From Alkalihalobacillus bogoriensis ATCC BAA-922 (GTDB lineage: Bacteria; Bacillota; Bacilli; Bacillales; Bacillaceae_F), in assembly GCF_000621445.1 (NCBI RefSeq), contig NZ_JHYI01000006.1, positions 391,714 to 455,713 of the forward strand: DNA of 64,000 nt. The letters are read 5' to 3'. The notes under the pieces are model-generated. The model ran no database searches. It was not told the DNA's origin and was given only the letters and a program-made list of their open reading frames with translations. The position numbers and the translations under genes were made by a program. Below are positions 1 to 7,550 of the stretch, piece after piece (the stretch's first letter is position 1; each line of letters begins with the position of its first letter).

Positions 1-2
1 CA

Positions 3-317
3 GCCAAAACAATTATTAATGCTGACCGTCCTACCGCTTTTATTAGTGGAAGCCAAGATTTAGCTAGAGGGGTTTTTCGTGCGGTTCATGAAATGGATTT
101 GCATATTGCAGATGACATTTCTATCATTAGTTATGATAATATTCCTCAAAAAGAAGATTTAGATGTTCCATTATCAATTGTAGGTGTTCCACTCGATACA
201 ATCGCATCGACTTTATGCGATTTACTTATTGAGGTTGCTAACGGGAATCCCATTGCTCCATCGACAATTTTAACACCCGAAATACATATTACAACTTCAT
301 GTCAACCATTACCATAA
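3..317 (+). CDS. LacI-family regulator, 3' end only
   Basis: The frame is open from the left edge and ends at TAA 315-317, so only the C-terminal ~104 residues are present. Segments such as NADRPTAFISGSQDLARGVF and ADDISIISYDNIP are typical of the second half of the periplasmic-binding-protein-like effector domain of LacI/GalR repressors (IISYDN is the usual sugar-contact strand). The N-terminal helix-turn-helix lies outside the window, so sugar and operon are unknown. The gene ends in a hairpin module and then a strong terminator. Confidence 0.85.
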   Translation, partial: AKTIINADRPTAFISGSQDLARGVFRAVHEMDLHIADDISIISYDNIPQKEDLDVPLSIVGVPLDTIASTLCDLLIEVANGNPIAPSTILTPEIHITTSCQPLP

Positions 318-360
318 GAAAAACGCGGAGCGTCTTTTCTTTCAAGGCTTCACTGCTAAA
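316..360. repeat. Hairpin repeat family B, copy 1
   Basis: Directly at the stop of the LacI gene: AAGAAAA-CGC-GGA-GCG-CTTTTCTT hairpin followed by a tail reading TTTCAAGGCTTCACTGCTA. Related copies lie at 36408-36432 (tail only), 58617-58712 and 63497-63556. The hairpin followed by T-rich DNA could terminate transcription in both directions. Confidence 0.7.
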
Positions 361-391
361 ACAAGATTTGCCTTTCTTATAAGAAGATAAA

Positions 392-426
392 AAAACAATT
401 GTTAGTTATCCGTTAACAATTGTTTT
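392..426. terminator. Bidirectional intrinsic terminator
   Basis: Thirteen-base perfect inverted repeat (arms AAAACAATTGTTA and TAACAATTGTTTT, 8-nt loop) with A- and T-runs at its ends. It can serve the LacI gene on + and the small gene ending at 413 on -. Confidence 0.8.
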
Positions 427-568
427 GCCCTGCCATAGGAATTCTTTTACAGATTTCTGCATTAATGCCCTGACTTTGTAGTTTTTTTATAATTTGTGAA
501 ATGGACGTTTGTGGTTTCTCATTTTCATTTGTTTTCGTACGGTTCGAATATAGTGCCTTTAAATTCAT
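413..568 (-). CDS. Small protein of unknown function (51 aa)
   Basis: An ATG at 568 follows an AGGTGA ribosome site by 8 nt and opens 51 codons ending at TAA inside the 392-426 terminator. The translated product begins MNLKALYSNRTKTNENEKPQ and continues into a likely amphipathic helix (SISQIIKKLQSQGINAEICK) with two cysteines (residues 40 and 51). There is no signal peptide or membrane segment. I do not recognise the family. The good ribosome site, the stop placed in a terminator and the lack of any overlapping better frame make it a probable real gene. Confidence 0.55.
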   Translation of the reverse strand: MNLKALYSNRTKTNENEKPQTSISQIIKKLQSQGINAEICKRIPMAGQNNC

Positions 569-745
569 TATATTTTTCACCTCTCAACTAACTAATTCTC
601 GTTCCCATAGAAAATTCCTGCCTCTATTTGCTCATCCTTATTTAATCTTCTTGTTATTTTACAAGGAAAATATGAAGGGAATGTGAATTTCAGGATCTTT
701 TTCACTTTCGAAAAGGAATATAACCATTGGAAAGGATTAAAAGTA

Positions 746-1561
746 ATGACGACAAGACGATATTTATCTCTTATTCAACAATCTGTACAAAAAGACGGTG
801 TCACCTTCAAAGAAATCGTTCCAGATTACCTTTATGTTGCTCAAAAAGACAATGATTCTTTTTTAATGCATGATGTAGAAATTGGATTAAATAACAGTGC
901 GTCAATGAAAATTGCACAAAGTAAATCAGCAACCTATTCCGTTTTAGCTGCACATAAGGTTCCTGCTATTGAACATGTATTTTTGCGAAACACACTTTCT
1001 CGCTTTGCAACGGATGACCCTATTCATCAAGGTCGTCAATGGTATTCTAAGTGGAATCAAAAAGTCGTTGTCAAACCTGATACCGGGGCTCAAGGAAACC
1101 ATGTTTATAAAATTGACGTGCCTGAAGAACTAGACCAAAAAATAAATACTATTTTCTCTTTGGAATATAATGTAGCGATTAGCCCGTTTTATGAAGCTAC
1201 ATATGAATACCGTATCATTACTCTTTTTCAACAGCCAAAACTCTTTATTGGAAAACAAAGGACAACAACTTGGAAACATAATTTAATCGGCGGCGCCAAA
1301 CCTGTAGCGATAGCAAAGCCTTTACAAGCTGATTTAGCGGTTCTGGCCAAAAAAGCCTCGACCGCTTTACAATTAGATTTTTGTTCGATTGACATCTTAC
1401 ATACTAATAATGGTTTACGTGTCATTGAAGTAAACGACCAAGTAATGATGGATGAGTATGTGAAAGCGAATCCGTCTGTTGAAAACGAAGTGGCTCATGT
1501 TTATCGTGAGGCGATTTTACATCGTTTTCACCATTATCGACCAATATCAAGTAATGACTGA
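746..1561 (+). CDS. ATP-grasp ligase-like protein
   Basis: The 271-residue product has an ATP-grasp layout: a lid/adenine-binding stretch near residues 105-120 (NQKVVVKPDTGAQGNHVYKI) and C-terminal metal-site residues in FCSIDILHTNNGLRVIEVND, where D, E and N are the usual Mg-binding positions. Such enzymes join a carboxylate to an amine using ATP. The start is ATG 746, preceded by GGAAAGG at 729-735; an upstream in-frame start at 683 has no ribosome site. It converges on, and overlaps by 28 bp, a Mur-ligase-type gene. ATP-grasp plus Mur ligase is the domain pair of cyanophycin synthetase, so a joint peptide-ligating role is possible but inferred. Substrate unknown. Confidence 0.7.
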   Translation: MTTRRYLSLIQQSVQKDGVTFKEIVPDYLYVAQKDNDSFLMHDVEIGLNNSASMKIAQSKSATYSVLAAHKVPAIEHVFLRNTLSRFATDDPIHQGRQWYSKWNQKVVVKPDTGAQGNHVYKIDVPEELDQKINTIFSLEYNVAISPFYEATYEYRIITLFQQPKLFIGKQRTTTWKHNLIGGAKPVAIAKPLQADLAVLAKKASTALQLDFCSIDILHTNNGLRVIEVNDQVMMDEYVKANPSVENEVAHVYREAILHRFHHYRPISSND

Positions 1562-2877
1562 CCAAGAAGTCGTTTTGCATTTCCGATAAACGTTTGGGTT
1601 CCTACAACAAGAACAATATCGGTTTGCTCCTTTGTTGTAACGAAAGTAAGCGCCTCTTCTAATGAAGAACATTCTATACTATTAGATAAAACAGCCTTCG
1701 CATCTTGAATCGCCTCTGTCGGGAATTCAAGATGACTTTTGTCAGGTGTTGTCACAATGAGCATTTTCGAAAAGCGAGAAACGACTTCCATTACTCCTTT
1801 ATAATCTTTATCTTTTGGAACACTAACGATGGAAATCACGTCGAGGTCTTTTTTTTCCTTCAGTACATCCATTACATCTTGTAAATATATCGCTGCTTCA
1901 CGATGAATTGCTCCATCCAACAAAATAACAGGATTTTGGCCAACAACTTCACATCGACCTGGCCAAATGATGTTGGAAAAACACTCGTGAACTGTGGAAA
2001 GGTCCAATTTCTTTTTTACGATATCTTCACATAACGCCACAGCCAATGCCGCATTTCTAGCATGGTATTCTCCTAATAATGGAACTGTAATATTAGTGTA
2101 CCGTCTCGCTTTTGTGTTGACATCAAACATGGTTCCTTCTGGTGAAAGGGAAATATTGTCCACACTAAAATGAGTCCCACTGTATGTTACATGTTCTCTT
2201 GTCATAACCTCTTTTATTTGCCGAAGCACATCTTTTCGTTGGTTGTTCACATAAACAAACTTTGTCTCTTCTTTAACAATACCGAGCTTATGTCTAACAA
2301 TATTGGGAAGGGTTGGACCGAGCTGTTTCATATGTTCTTCCATAATCGGGGTAATAACGGCCCATTCGTTTGAAAGGACGTTTGTATCATCAAAAGCACC
2401 CCCTCTGCCACATTCGATGACATTATAATCGGTTTGCTTCTCTTTAAAGTGTAAGAGTGCTATCGCCAATGTAATCCCAACTGGTCCTTGATATTCCGAA
2501 GGTGGCAATGATTGTTCAATCTTTTCGACACTCGCTTTTATTTTTAGAGCATACTTGATGAAATCCGTCTCGTCTATTGCTTTACCATCAATTCGAATCC
2601 GCTCTTTGAAGTCAACTAAATGCGGTGATGTAAACAACCCTACTTTATAGCCATGATAACTTAATAAAGAGGAAATAAATCGAGAAGTTGACCCTTTCCC
2701 TTTACTCCCTGTCACCAAAATAATGTTTTGACCTTGATCAGGTGCACCGATTTCATCAAGCAATGTTCGAGTAAACTGTGGTTTCCTTACGAATTCATCT
2801 TCTTCATGAATAAGATGCGGACGTGCTCGTAAATATGAATGATAGATGAAATCTTCTACTTCTTGTTGAGTTTTCAT
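1534..2877 (-). CDS. Mur ligase / FolC-like ATP-dependent ligase
   Basis: 447 residues with the Mur-ligase P-loop VTGSKGKGSTSR near residues 55-66 (FolC usually has GTNGKGS), then LFTSPHLVDFKERIRIDG, the segment that in folylpolyglutamate synthase binds pterin and Mg, a central ECGRGGAFDDTNVL, and the GEYHARNAALAVAL/WPGRCEV motifs of the C-terminal domains. It resembles FolC but the divergent P-loop suggests another amino-acid-adding substrate. The 3' end overlaps the ATP-grasp gene tail to tail. Start ATG 2877 has a GGGAG site upstream. It could instead be a second folC; the partner gene argues for a dedicated pathway. Confidence 0.75.
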   Translation of the reverse strand: MKTQQEVEDFIYHSYLRARPHLIHEEDEFVRKPQFTRTLLDEIGAPDQGQNIILVTGSKGKGSTSRFISSLLSYHGYKVGLFTSPHLVDFKERIRIDGKAIDETDFIKYALKIKASVEKIEQSLPPSEYQGPVGITLAIALLHFKEKQTDYNVIECGRGGAFDDTNVLSNEWAVITPIMEEHMKQLGPTLPNIVRHKLGIVKEETKFVYVNNQRKDVLRQIKEVMTREHVTYSGTHFSVDNISLSPEGTMFDVNTKARRYTNITVPLLGEYHARNAALAVALCEDIVKKKLDLSTVHECFSNIIWPGRCEVVGQNPVILLDGAIHREAAIYLQDVMDVLKEKKDLDVISIVSVPKDKDYKGVMEVVSRFSKMLIVTTPDKSHLEFPTEAIQDAKAVLSNSIECSSLEEALTFVTTKEQTDIVLVVGTQTFIGNAKRLLGQSLLDIGR

Positions 2878-3037
2878 ACCGTACTGTCTCCCATTCCAAT
2901 ATCAGTACGTCTATTATACGAAACAACGTTAAGAAAGTGTAGAAGTCTGACCCTAACACGAAGGAAATCATTGTGTACCGTGGCTACTACACCATAATGT
3001 AAAACTGCTGAACTTACATCGCTGAGCATTTAATTCA

Positions 3038-3532
3038 TTAAATTGAAACTTTCTTCGTATTTAAAACACGGATACCTGCAATAATAGCTCGACAAATTAA
3101 AAACTTCAAAGCCATTCCGATAAACGAGTGGTACCACTTCCACCCTTTTTTCCATGTGATTAAATCGGTCCTTTTTTCTGCAATCATTTCAATTACTAGT
3201 TGGGGTACAATCACAACTAAAAGCTTTACTAGTATTCCGAATGGCTTGCTATTTAAAGTCCATTGATTAAAGTACAATAAAGCTAACGGATAATGAATAG
3301 TATCAAAAGGCAAATGGATTGAAAACTTCGATGATAGAGGTCTTACTTTATATTTTAAATACCCTTTCGACACAAAATAACGATCAATAATCGTATTTCC
3401 CGCACAGCCTACTAGAAACACGATCATCCAATCTTTAAACGAACGTTTAAAAATAGCAAAAGGCAATAACAAAATTGAGATTCCTGTTGTAACGATTAAA
3501 AAGTTTCGCTCAAACCTTTGTTTCTGTTTCAT
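3038..3532 (-). CDS. CBO0543-type membrane protein
   Basis: 164 residues with about four hydrophobic segments (near 13-28, 34-55, 85-120, 135-155) and the pattern GNTIIDRYFVSKGYLKYKVRP ... YPLALLYFNQW seen in CBO0543 / spore-related membrane proteins of bacilli. The start is ATG 3532: AGGAGGTG sits 8 nt before it, inside the longer frame that begins at 3571. Function unknown. It follows the ClC gene on the same strand with a 44-bp gap. Confidence 0.65.
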   Translation of the reverse strand: MKQKQRFERNFLIVTTGISILLLPFAIFKRSFKDWMIVFLVGCAGNTIIDRYFVSKGYLKYKVRPLSSKFSIHLPFDTIHYPLALLYFNQWTLNSKPFGILVKLLVVIVPQLVIEMIAEKRTDLITWKKGWKWYHSFIGMALKFLICRAIIAGIRVLNTKKVSI

Positions 3533-3576
3533 ACGAAAGACACCTCCTCTTTCTATTCTCTTCTTGTTCAAATTTA

Positions 3577-4887
3577 TTATTTATTTTTTTCAACTTGTCC
3601 AATTGTTTGTCCATTTTCAATATTAAACAATCGACTTTTCGGTTCAAACATCGTTTGTACCGGCCATAATCCATGGTGTCCGGAAAATAAATAACTTACA
3701 ATGCATGCAACAAAGAAATATTCTACACCTTGTCCATCAAACATTTCTAAGGCTAACAAAAACGCTGCAATTGGTGTGTTCGTTCCTGCGCAAAAGGCAG
3801 CGATCATTCCTAAAGCGGCTAAAAAAGATAATGGTAAATTGAGGAACGGATAAAGTGCATTTCCAAATGTTGCACCCATGAAAAATAGTGGAATCGCTTC
3901 TCCACCAACAAATCCAGTACCAAGTGTAATGGCTGTAAAGAGTAGTTTTGCCAGAAAAGCAAACGGTGGAACTTCTTCAGTAAAGGATTGTTCAAGCATA
4001 TCTAATCCTCGGCCATTATAATCCGTTGTCCCAAGTATCAAAGTTAAAACTACAATGACCACCCCCCCAGCAAATGCTCGTTTCATATGATTTTTTTGAA
4101 ATATTTTTTCCGTCCATTTCTGTATCCAATGCCGCAATTGACAATATGCAAGGCTTATAAGTGAAAACAAAACTGATAATACAATAACCTTTACTACAGT
4201 TGTAACCGACATTTGGGGAATAGTTTGTAATAGAAACTTTTCATGCTCAACATTCCATGCTTTCTCTGTTATATAATGTCCGATAAAACTAGCCGTAACA
4301 CACGGTACAACGGCTTCAAATTTCAACTTCCCTAGCGCAACCATTTCCATCCCAAAAACGGCTCCTGTAATCGGTGTTCCAAATGCCGCACCAAACCCTG
4401 CACTAATACCACTCATTAAAATCAACTTCGTGTCAATCGGTGGAACTTTAAAAAAACGATTGACTGCTTCAGCTACACTTCCGCCCATTTGAACAGCGGC
4501 TCCTTCCCGTCCAGTAGAGCCTCCAAATAAAACAGTAATAAATGTCCCAATATAAACAATGAACCCCATTCTTCTCATAATTGTTTTCTTTCCGTGAACA
4601 GCTTCTATGACTAAATTATTCAGATCCGCCGCATCATTCATTTTATTGTTTGCATAAACTTTCCCATAGTTCATGTACATATATCCAATGATAAGACCTC
4701 CTAGCGGCAGGAAATAAATAACCCATTTACTTCCATCTCGTACTTCCCCTAAAAAATCATTCATCTCTAACAATAATGCTGTTGTCGATCCCACAATAGC
4801 ACCGATAATTGCTCCAAGAAAAACCCATTTTCCAAAAACTATTGCAAATCTTTGATATTTTCTTCTTCCGTTCATGTTTTCCCTCAT
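3577..4887 (-). CDS. ClC-type chloride channel/transporter
   Basis: 436 residues, ten or more hydrophobic helices. ClC signatures are visible: GGSTGREGAAVQMGGSVAEA (selectivity motif GREGP, here GREGA), GISAGFGAAFGTPITGAVFGME and FVGGEAIPLFFMGATFGNAL (the GxFxP-type segment, here GGEAIP). ClC proteins move chloride or fluoride, as channels or H+ antiporters. The start ATG overlaps the stop of the upstream yetF-type gene as ATGA, so the two are translationally coupled. Ion specificity cannot be read from the sequence. Confidence 0.88.
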   Translation of the reverse strand: MRENMNGRRKYQRFAIVFGKWVFLGAIIGAIVGSTTALLLEMNDFLGEVRDGSKWVIYFLPLGGLIIGYMYMNYGKVYANNKMNDAADLNNLVIEAVHGKKTIMRRMGFIVYIGTFITVLFGGSTGREGAAVQMGGSVAEAVNRFFKVPPIDTKLILMSGISAGFGAAFGTPITGAVFGMEMVALGKLKFEAVVPCVTASFIGHYITEKAWNVEHEKFLLQTIPQMSVTTVVKVIVLSVLFSLISLAYCQLRHWIQKWTEKIFQKNHMKRAFAGGVVIVVLTLILGTTDYNGRGLDMLEQSFTEEVPPFAFLAKLLFTAITLGTGFVGGEAIPLFFMGATFGNALYPFLNLPLSFLAALGMIAAFCAGTNTPIAAFLLALEMFDGQGVEYFFVACIVSYLFSGHHGLWPVQTMFEPKSRLFNIENGQTIGQVEKNK

Positions 4888-5492
4888 TTCAATTGTTTCG
4901 GAGGTGAGATAGGATGAGCTTTATTTTTTACTTCTGTAAAAACATTATCTCTTTCTTTTTTCTTCGTAAATGAGTAATCGAGTGGCACAGAGCTTGATGC
5001 TTGAATCATAGATTTAAGCATTTCGATATCTTCTTTTGTTGCGTATTGCTTTGCTGGTTTTAACATATATCCTAATTGCCCATTTGATTCGATTGTTGCC
5101 CATTGAAGGTCGCTTACATGCTGGACCCCTTGCTGTCGTAATCGCACTTCAAGCATATCTACCGTTAAACGTAGCTGCCGTAAATTTTCTTCGTGAAGGA
5201 TTCCGTCCTCGACAACAATAACTGATTTACCATAAAGAAAACTTTCAAGCTTATCAAATTTAAGCACTAAATACTCAATCAAAAGGAGAGTGAGAACAAG
5301 TAACAAAGTAATGAGTAATGTAATCCAAATATTCCTGTCCCCGACCGGTTGAATAATCAAAGAACCGACAGCGACCATCATCACCGTCTGAGCGACAGTT
5401 AATTGTGAAATTGATTTCCGACCGGCAAGCCGTAATATTAATACACCGCCGATAACGATAACAACCGCTTTCCACACGAAATGTAAATCCAC
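4884..5492 (-). CDS. YetF/DUF421 membrane protein
   Basis: 202 residues: three N-terminal membrane helices (residues ~5-25, 33-50, 58-78) followed by the cytoplasmic DUF421 domain with GRKSISQLT near 24 and the KSVIVVEDGILHEENLRQLRL region typical of B. subtilis YetF/YdfS/YrbG. These proteins occur in spore formers and some are linked to germination or membrane damage. Start is GTG 5492 with AAGGGGAG upstream. First gene of a two-gene unit with the ClC channel. Confidence 0.85.
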   Translation of the reverse strand: MDLHFVWKAVVIVIGGVLILRLAGRKSISQLTVAQTVMMVAVGSLIIQPVGDRNIWITLLITLLLVLTLLLIEYLVLKFDKLESFLYGKSVIVVEDGILHEENLRQLRLTVDMLEVRLRQQGVQHVSDLQWATIESNGQLGYMLKPAKQYATKEDIEMLKSMIQASSSVPLDYSFTKKKERDNVFTEVKNKAHPISPPKQLK

Positions 5493-5661
5493 CGCGATCT
5501 CCCCTTACAAAAACGCTTATTTATAGCATTTAAAAAGCCGTAGCAAAATATTCATATACGTGATAATCAAAAATGTGAGCAGTTCGTCTTGTTGATAGAC
5601 ATGTTTCCTTATATAGTGAATCATGACAACCTATTCATTGTTAATTTGCCTTCTCCATGCT

Positions 5662-5778
5662 TAACGGACTTCTGTTCCGTAAACAGCACTAAAATGGCGT
5701 GTTATCAAGCGAGGATCAGTCCGTTAACATTTCAACATCCACTCTTTTTTACAACATAGCGGAACAAATGTCCGATAG
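5662..5778. repeat. Composite palindromic repeat family A, copy a (decayed)
   Basis: Contains one forward module (CGGACTTCTGTTCCG, from 5664) and two inverted modules ending at 5723 and 5774, 51 bp apart as in the complete copies. The first forward module is not recognisable and the central spacing is shorter. It lies between divergent genes, 80-190 bp upstream of the nuclease-like gene. Confidence 0.75.
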
Positions 5779-5864
5779 TTTTTCCTCCCCCCTCTCATTT
5801 ATCAATTTCACCTTAAGAAACTCTCTCCACTTAACAAATTCAATTCGAAAGGAACGTGAATGAT

Positions 5865-6515
5865 GTGGTAAAGTTTGAAGTTTTATTAGAACAGTGGCAT
5901 CAAGAAAACATTCTTAACGAAAAAAAACAACGTCGTCGAGAGTATTTAGAAAAAGGGCTTGGTCATGGGACAATTGAATTTCTCCGTACCATTTGGTTTC
6001 CGACTTTCGGAAATCTCAATCATCTTTATCCAGAGTGGGAGGTGCGTGATTATAATAACAATTATCGCTATTTAGACTTAGCATATTTGCCTGGAAGCGG
6101 TGCAAAAGGTTGTATTGAAATCCAAGGCTACGGCCCCCATGCTCGGGATATTAATGTGACCCGCTTTAAAGATTTATGCTGGCGTCATTCTTTACTGGCA
6201 TTGGAAGGATGGACGATTTTACCGATTGCTTATTTATCCATCAAGGAAGAACCTGAACTATGCCGACAACTTATGTTAGCTTTTGTTGGAAAATTCATAT
6301 CCATTCAAGTACCCTCGACTTTTTCATCGCAAGAAGCAGAAATTATCCGCTATGCTAGACGAATCCCTAGGCCCTTTAGCCCTATAGAAATAGCCAACCA
6401 TTTAAATATTAGCGATCGCCATGCTAGAAGAATATTGCAACACCTTCTTAATGAAAACATCATTACTGTTGCCAGTGGCAACAAACGGCTTCGAACGTAC
6501 CGACTTGCATTGTAG
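5865..6515 (+). CDS. PD-(D/E)XK nuclease-like protein with C-terminal winged helix
   Basis: 216 residues. Residues ~68-125 read YRYLDLAY ... KGCIEIQGYGPH ... RFKDLCWRHSLLALEGWTIL, the DUF559/Vsr-like endonuclease pattern: D71, E85-x-Q87, H92, then R100, D103, R107 and a GW before the last strand. In PD-(D/E)XK enzymes the D and E-x-K/Q bind metal. Residues ~155-212 form a winged-helix module (FSPIEIANHLNISDRHARRI ... NKRLRTYRL). Start: GTG 5865 lies 11 nt after GAAAGGA; GTG 5856 is only 2 nt from it. The gene sits alone between repeat copies a and b. It could be a DNA-binding regulator using an inactive nuclease fold; exact role unknown. Confidence 0.6.
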   Translation: MVKFEVLLEQWHQENILNEKKQRRREYLEKGLGHGTIEFLRTIWFPTFGNLNHLYPEWEVRDYNNNYRYLDLAYLPGSGAKGCIEIQGYGPHARDINVTRFKDLCWRHSLLALEGWTILPIAYLSIKEEPELCRQLMLAFVGKFISIQVPSTFSSQEAEIIRYARRIPRPFSPIEIANHLNISDRHARRILQHLLNENIITVASGNKRLRTYRLAL

Positions 6516-6522
6516 GAAAATA

Positions 6523-6560
6523 GAAAAGAAGCCGGCATAATCTCTTGCCAGGCTTCTTTC
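6523..6560. terminator. Intrinsic terminator
   Basis: AAAGAAGCC-GGC and GCC-A-GGCTTCTTTC arms around a 9-nt loop, just after the nuclease-like gene. Confidence 0.7.
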
Positions 6561-6572
6561 CTTTCATTCGTT

Positions 6573-6756
6573 TTGGACATTTGTTCCGCTATTTTAAGGT
6601 TTTACCCTGTTTTCAGATTCCGTTCGGACTTCTGTTCCGTTATTTGCTTTACCAGAGCAAGTTTACATCTCGAAATCACCCTCTTAACGGAACTGATGTC
6701 CGATAACATTCCAAAACCCACTCTTTTTCACGAAATAAAGGATTATATGTCCGATT
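6573..6756. repeat. Composite palindromic repeat family A, copy b
   Basis: Forward modules start at about 6575 and 6625, inverted modules end near 6703 and 6752. The spacing is the family norm (~50 / 78 / ~50 bp). Lies between convergent genes. Confidence 0.85.
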
Positions 6757-6781
6757 GTTTCGAGTTACGCCCTACTAATCT

Positions 6782-7534
6782 TTAAAAGTCTATTTTCATT
6801 AACCATTTCGTTAATGTAGCCTCTCTCTCTTTAAGATTTTCGACTCGATCGCCATCTTTTGTAAAACGCGTCTCCCCAACAATGTCTCCATCTAGCATAA
6901 ACAAAACCCTATTTGCTTTAGCCGCTACTTTCACATCATGAGTGACAAGGAGAACCGCCGTCCCTAACTGACTGGCATTAACTAACAAGTCTATAACTTC
7001 ATTTGTCGATTTTGAATGTAATGCTCCCGTCGGTTCGTCCGCAAATACAATGGCTGGGTTATTAATTAATGCACGACAAATCGCTACTCTTTGCAACTGA
7101 CCTCCCGAGGCTTCCGTCATATCATGATTGGCAAGATGAGAAACCCCCATCTTTTCCATGAGCTCCATTGCCCTTTTATTAATGGTTGTTCTACTTTCGT
7201 TTTTAGCCAAATATCCTGGCAGCACAATATTATCCATAAGTGATAAGTTTTTCAAAAGATGGATATGTTGAAAAACAAACCCCATTTTATGCAGCCGCAA
7301 TTGTGAGAGCTTTTTTTCCGAAAGAGTAGAAAGTTCCTGTTCCATCAATGTCACTGAGCCTTCAGTTATGACATCCATTCCGCTTATATTATACAGTAAC
7401 GTTGATTTACCACAGCCAGATGGCCCCATCACAGCCACACATTCTGCCTCTTTGATTTCAATATTTACTCGATTTAAAATTGTAGTATCCCCGCTGCGTT
7501 TCGTAACTTCTTCCGCTCGTAAAATGGTTTTCAT
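6782..7534 (-). CDS. ABC transporter ATPase (LolD/MacB/BceA type)
   Basis: 250 residues with Walker A GPSGCGKST (~38-46), Q-loop VFQHIHLL, signature SGGQLQRVAICRAL (~140-153; normally LSGGQ, here ASGGQ), Walker B VFADEPTGAL and switch histidine in LLVTHD. The sequence is of the MacB/LolD/BceA class, which drives FtsX-type permeases. The FtsX-like permease gene lies 16 bp upstream in the same operon, so the two should form one complex at the cytoplasmic membrane. Last gene of the TetR-controlled operon. Confidence 0.9.
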   Translation of the reverse strand: MKTILRAEEVTKRSGDTTILNRVNIEIKEAECVAVMGPSGCGKSTLLYNISGMDVITEGSVTLMEQELSTLSEKKLSQLRLHKMGFVFQHIHLLKNLSLMDNIVLPGYLAKNESRTTINKRAMELMEKMGVSHLANHDMTEASGGQLQRVAICRALINNPAIVFADEPTGALHSKSTNEVIDLLVNASQLGTAVLLVTHDVKVAAKANRVLFMLDGDIVGETRFTKDGDRVENLKEREATLTKWLMKIDF

Positions 7535-7550
7535 CCTTTTACCTCCCCTT

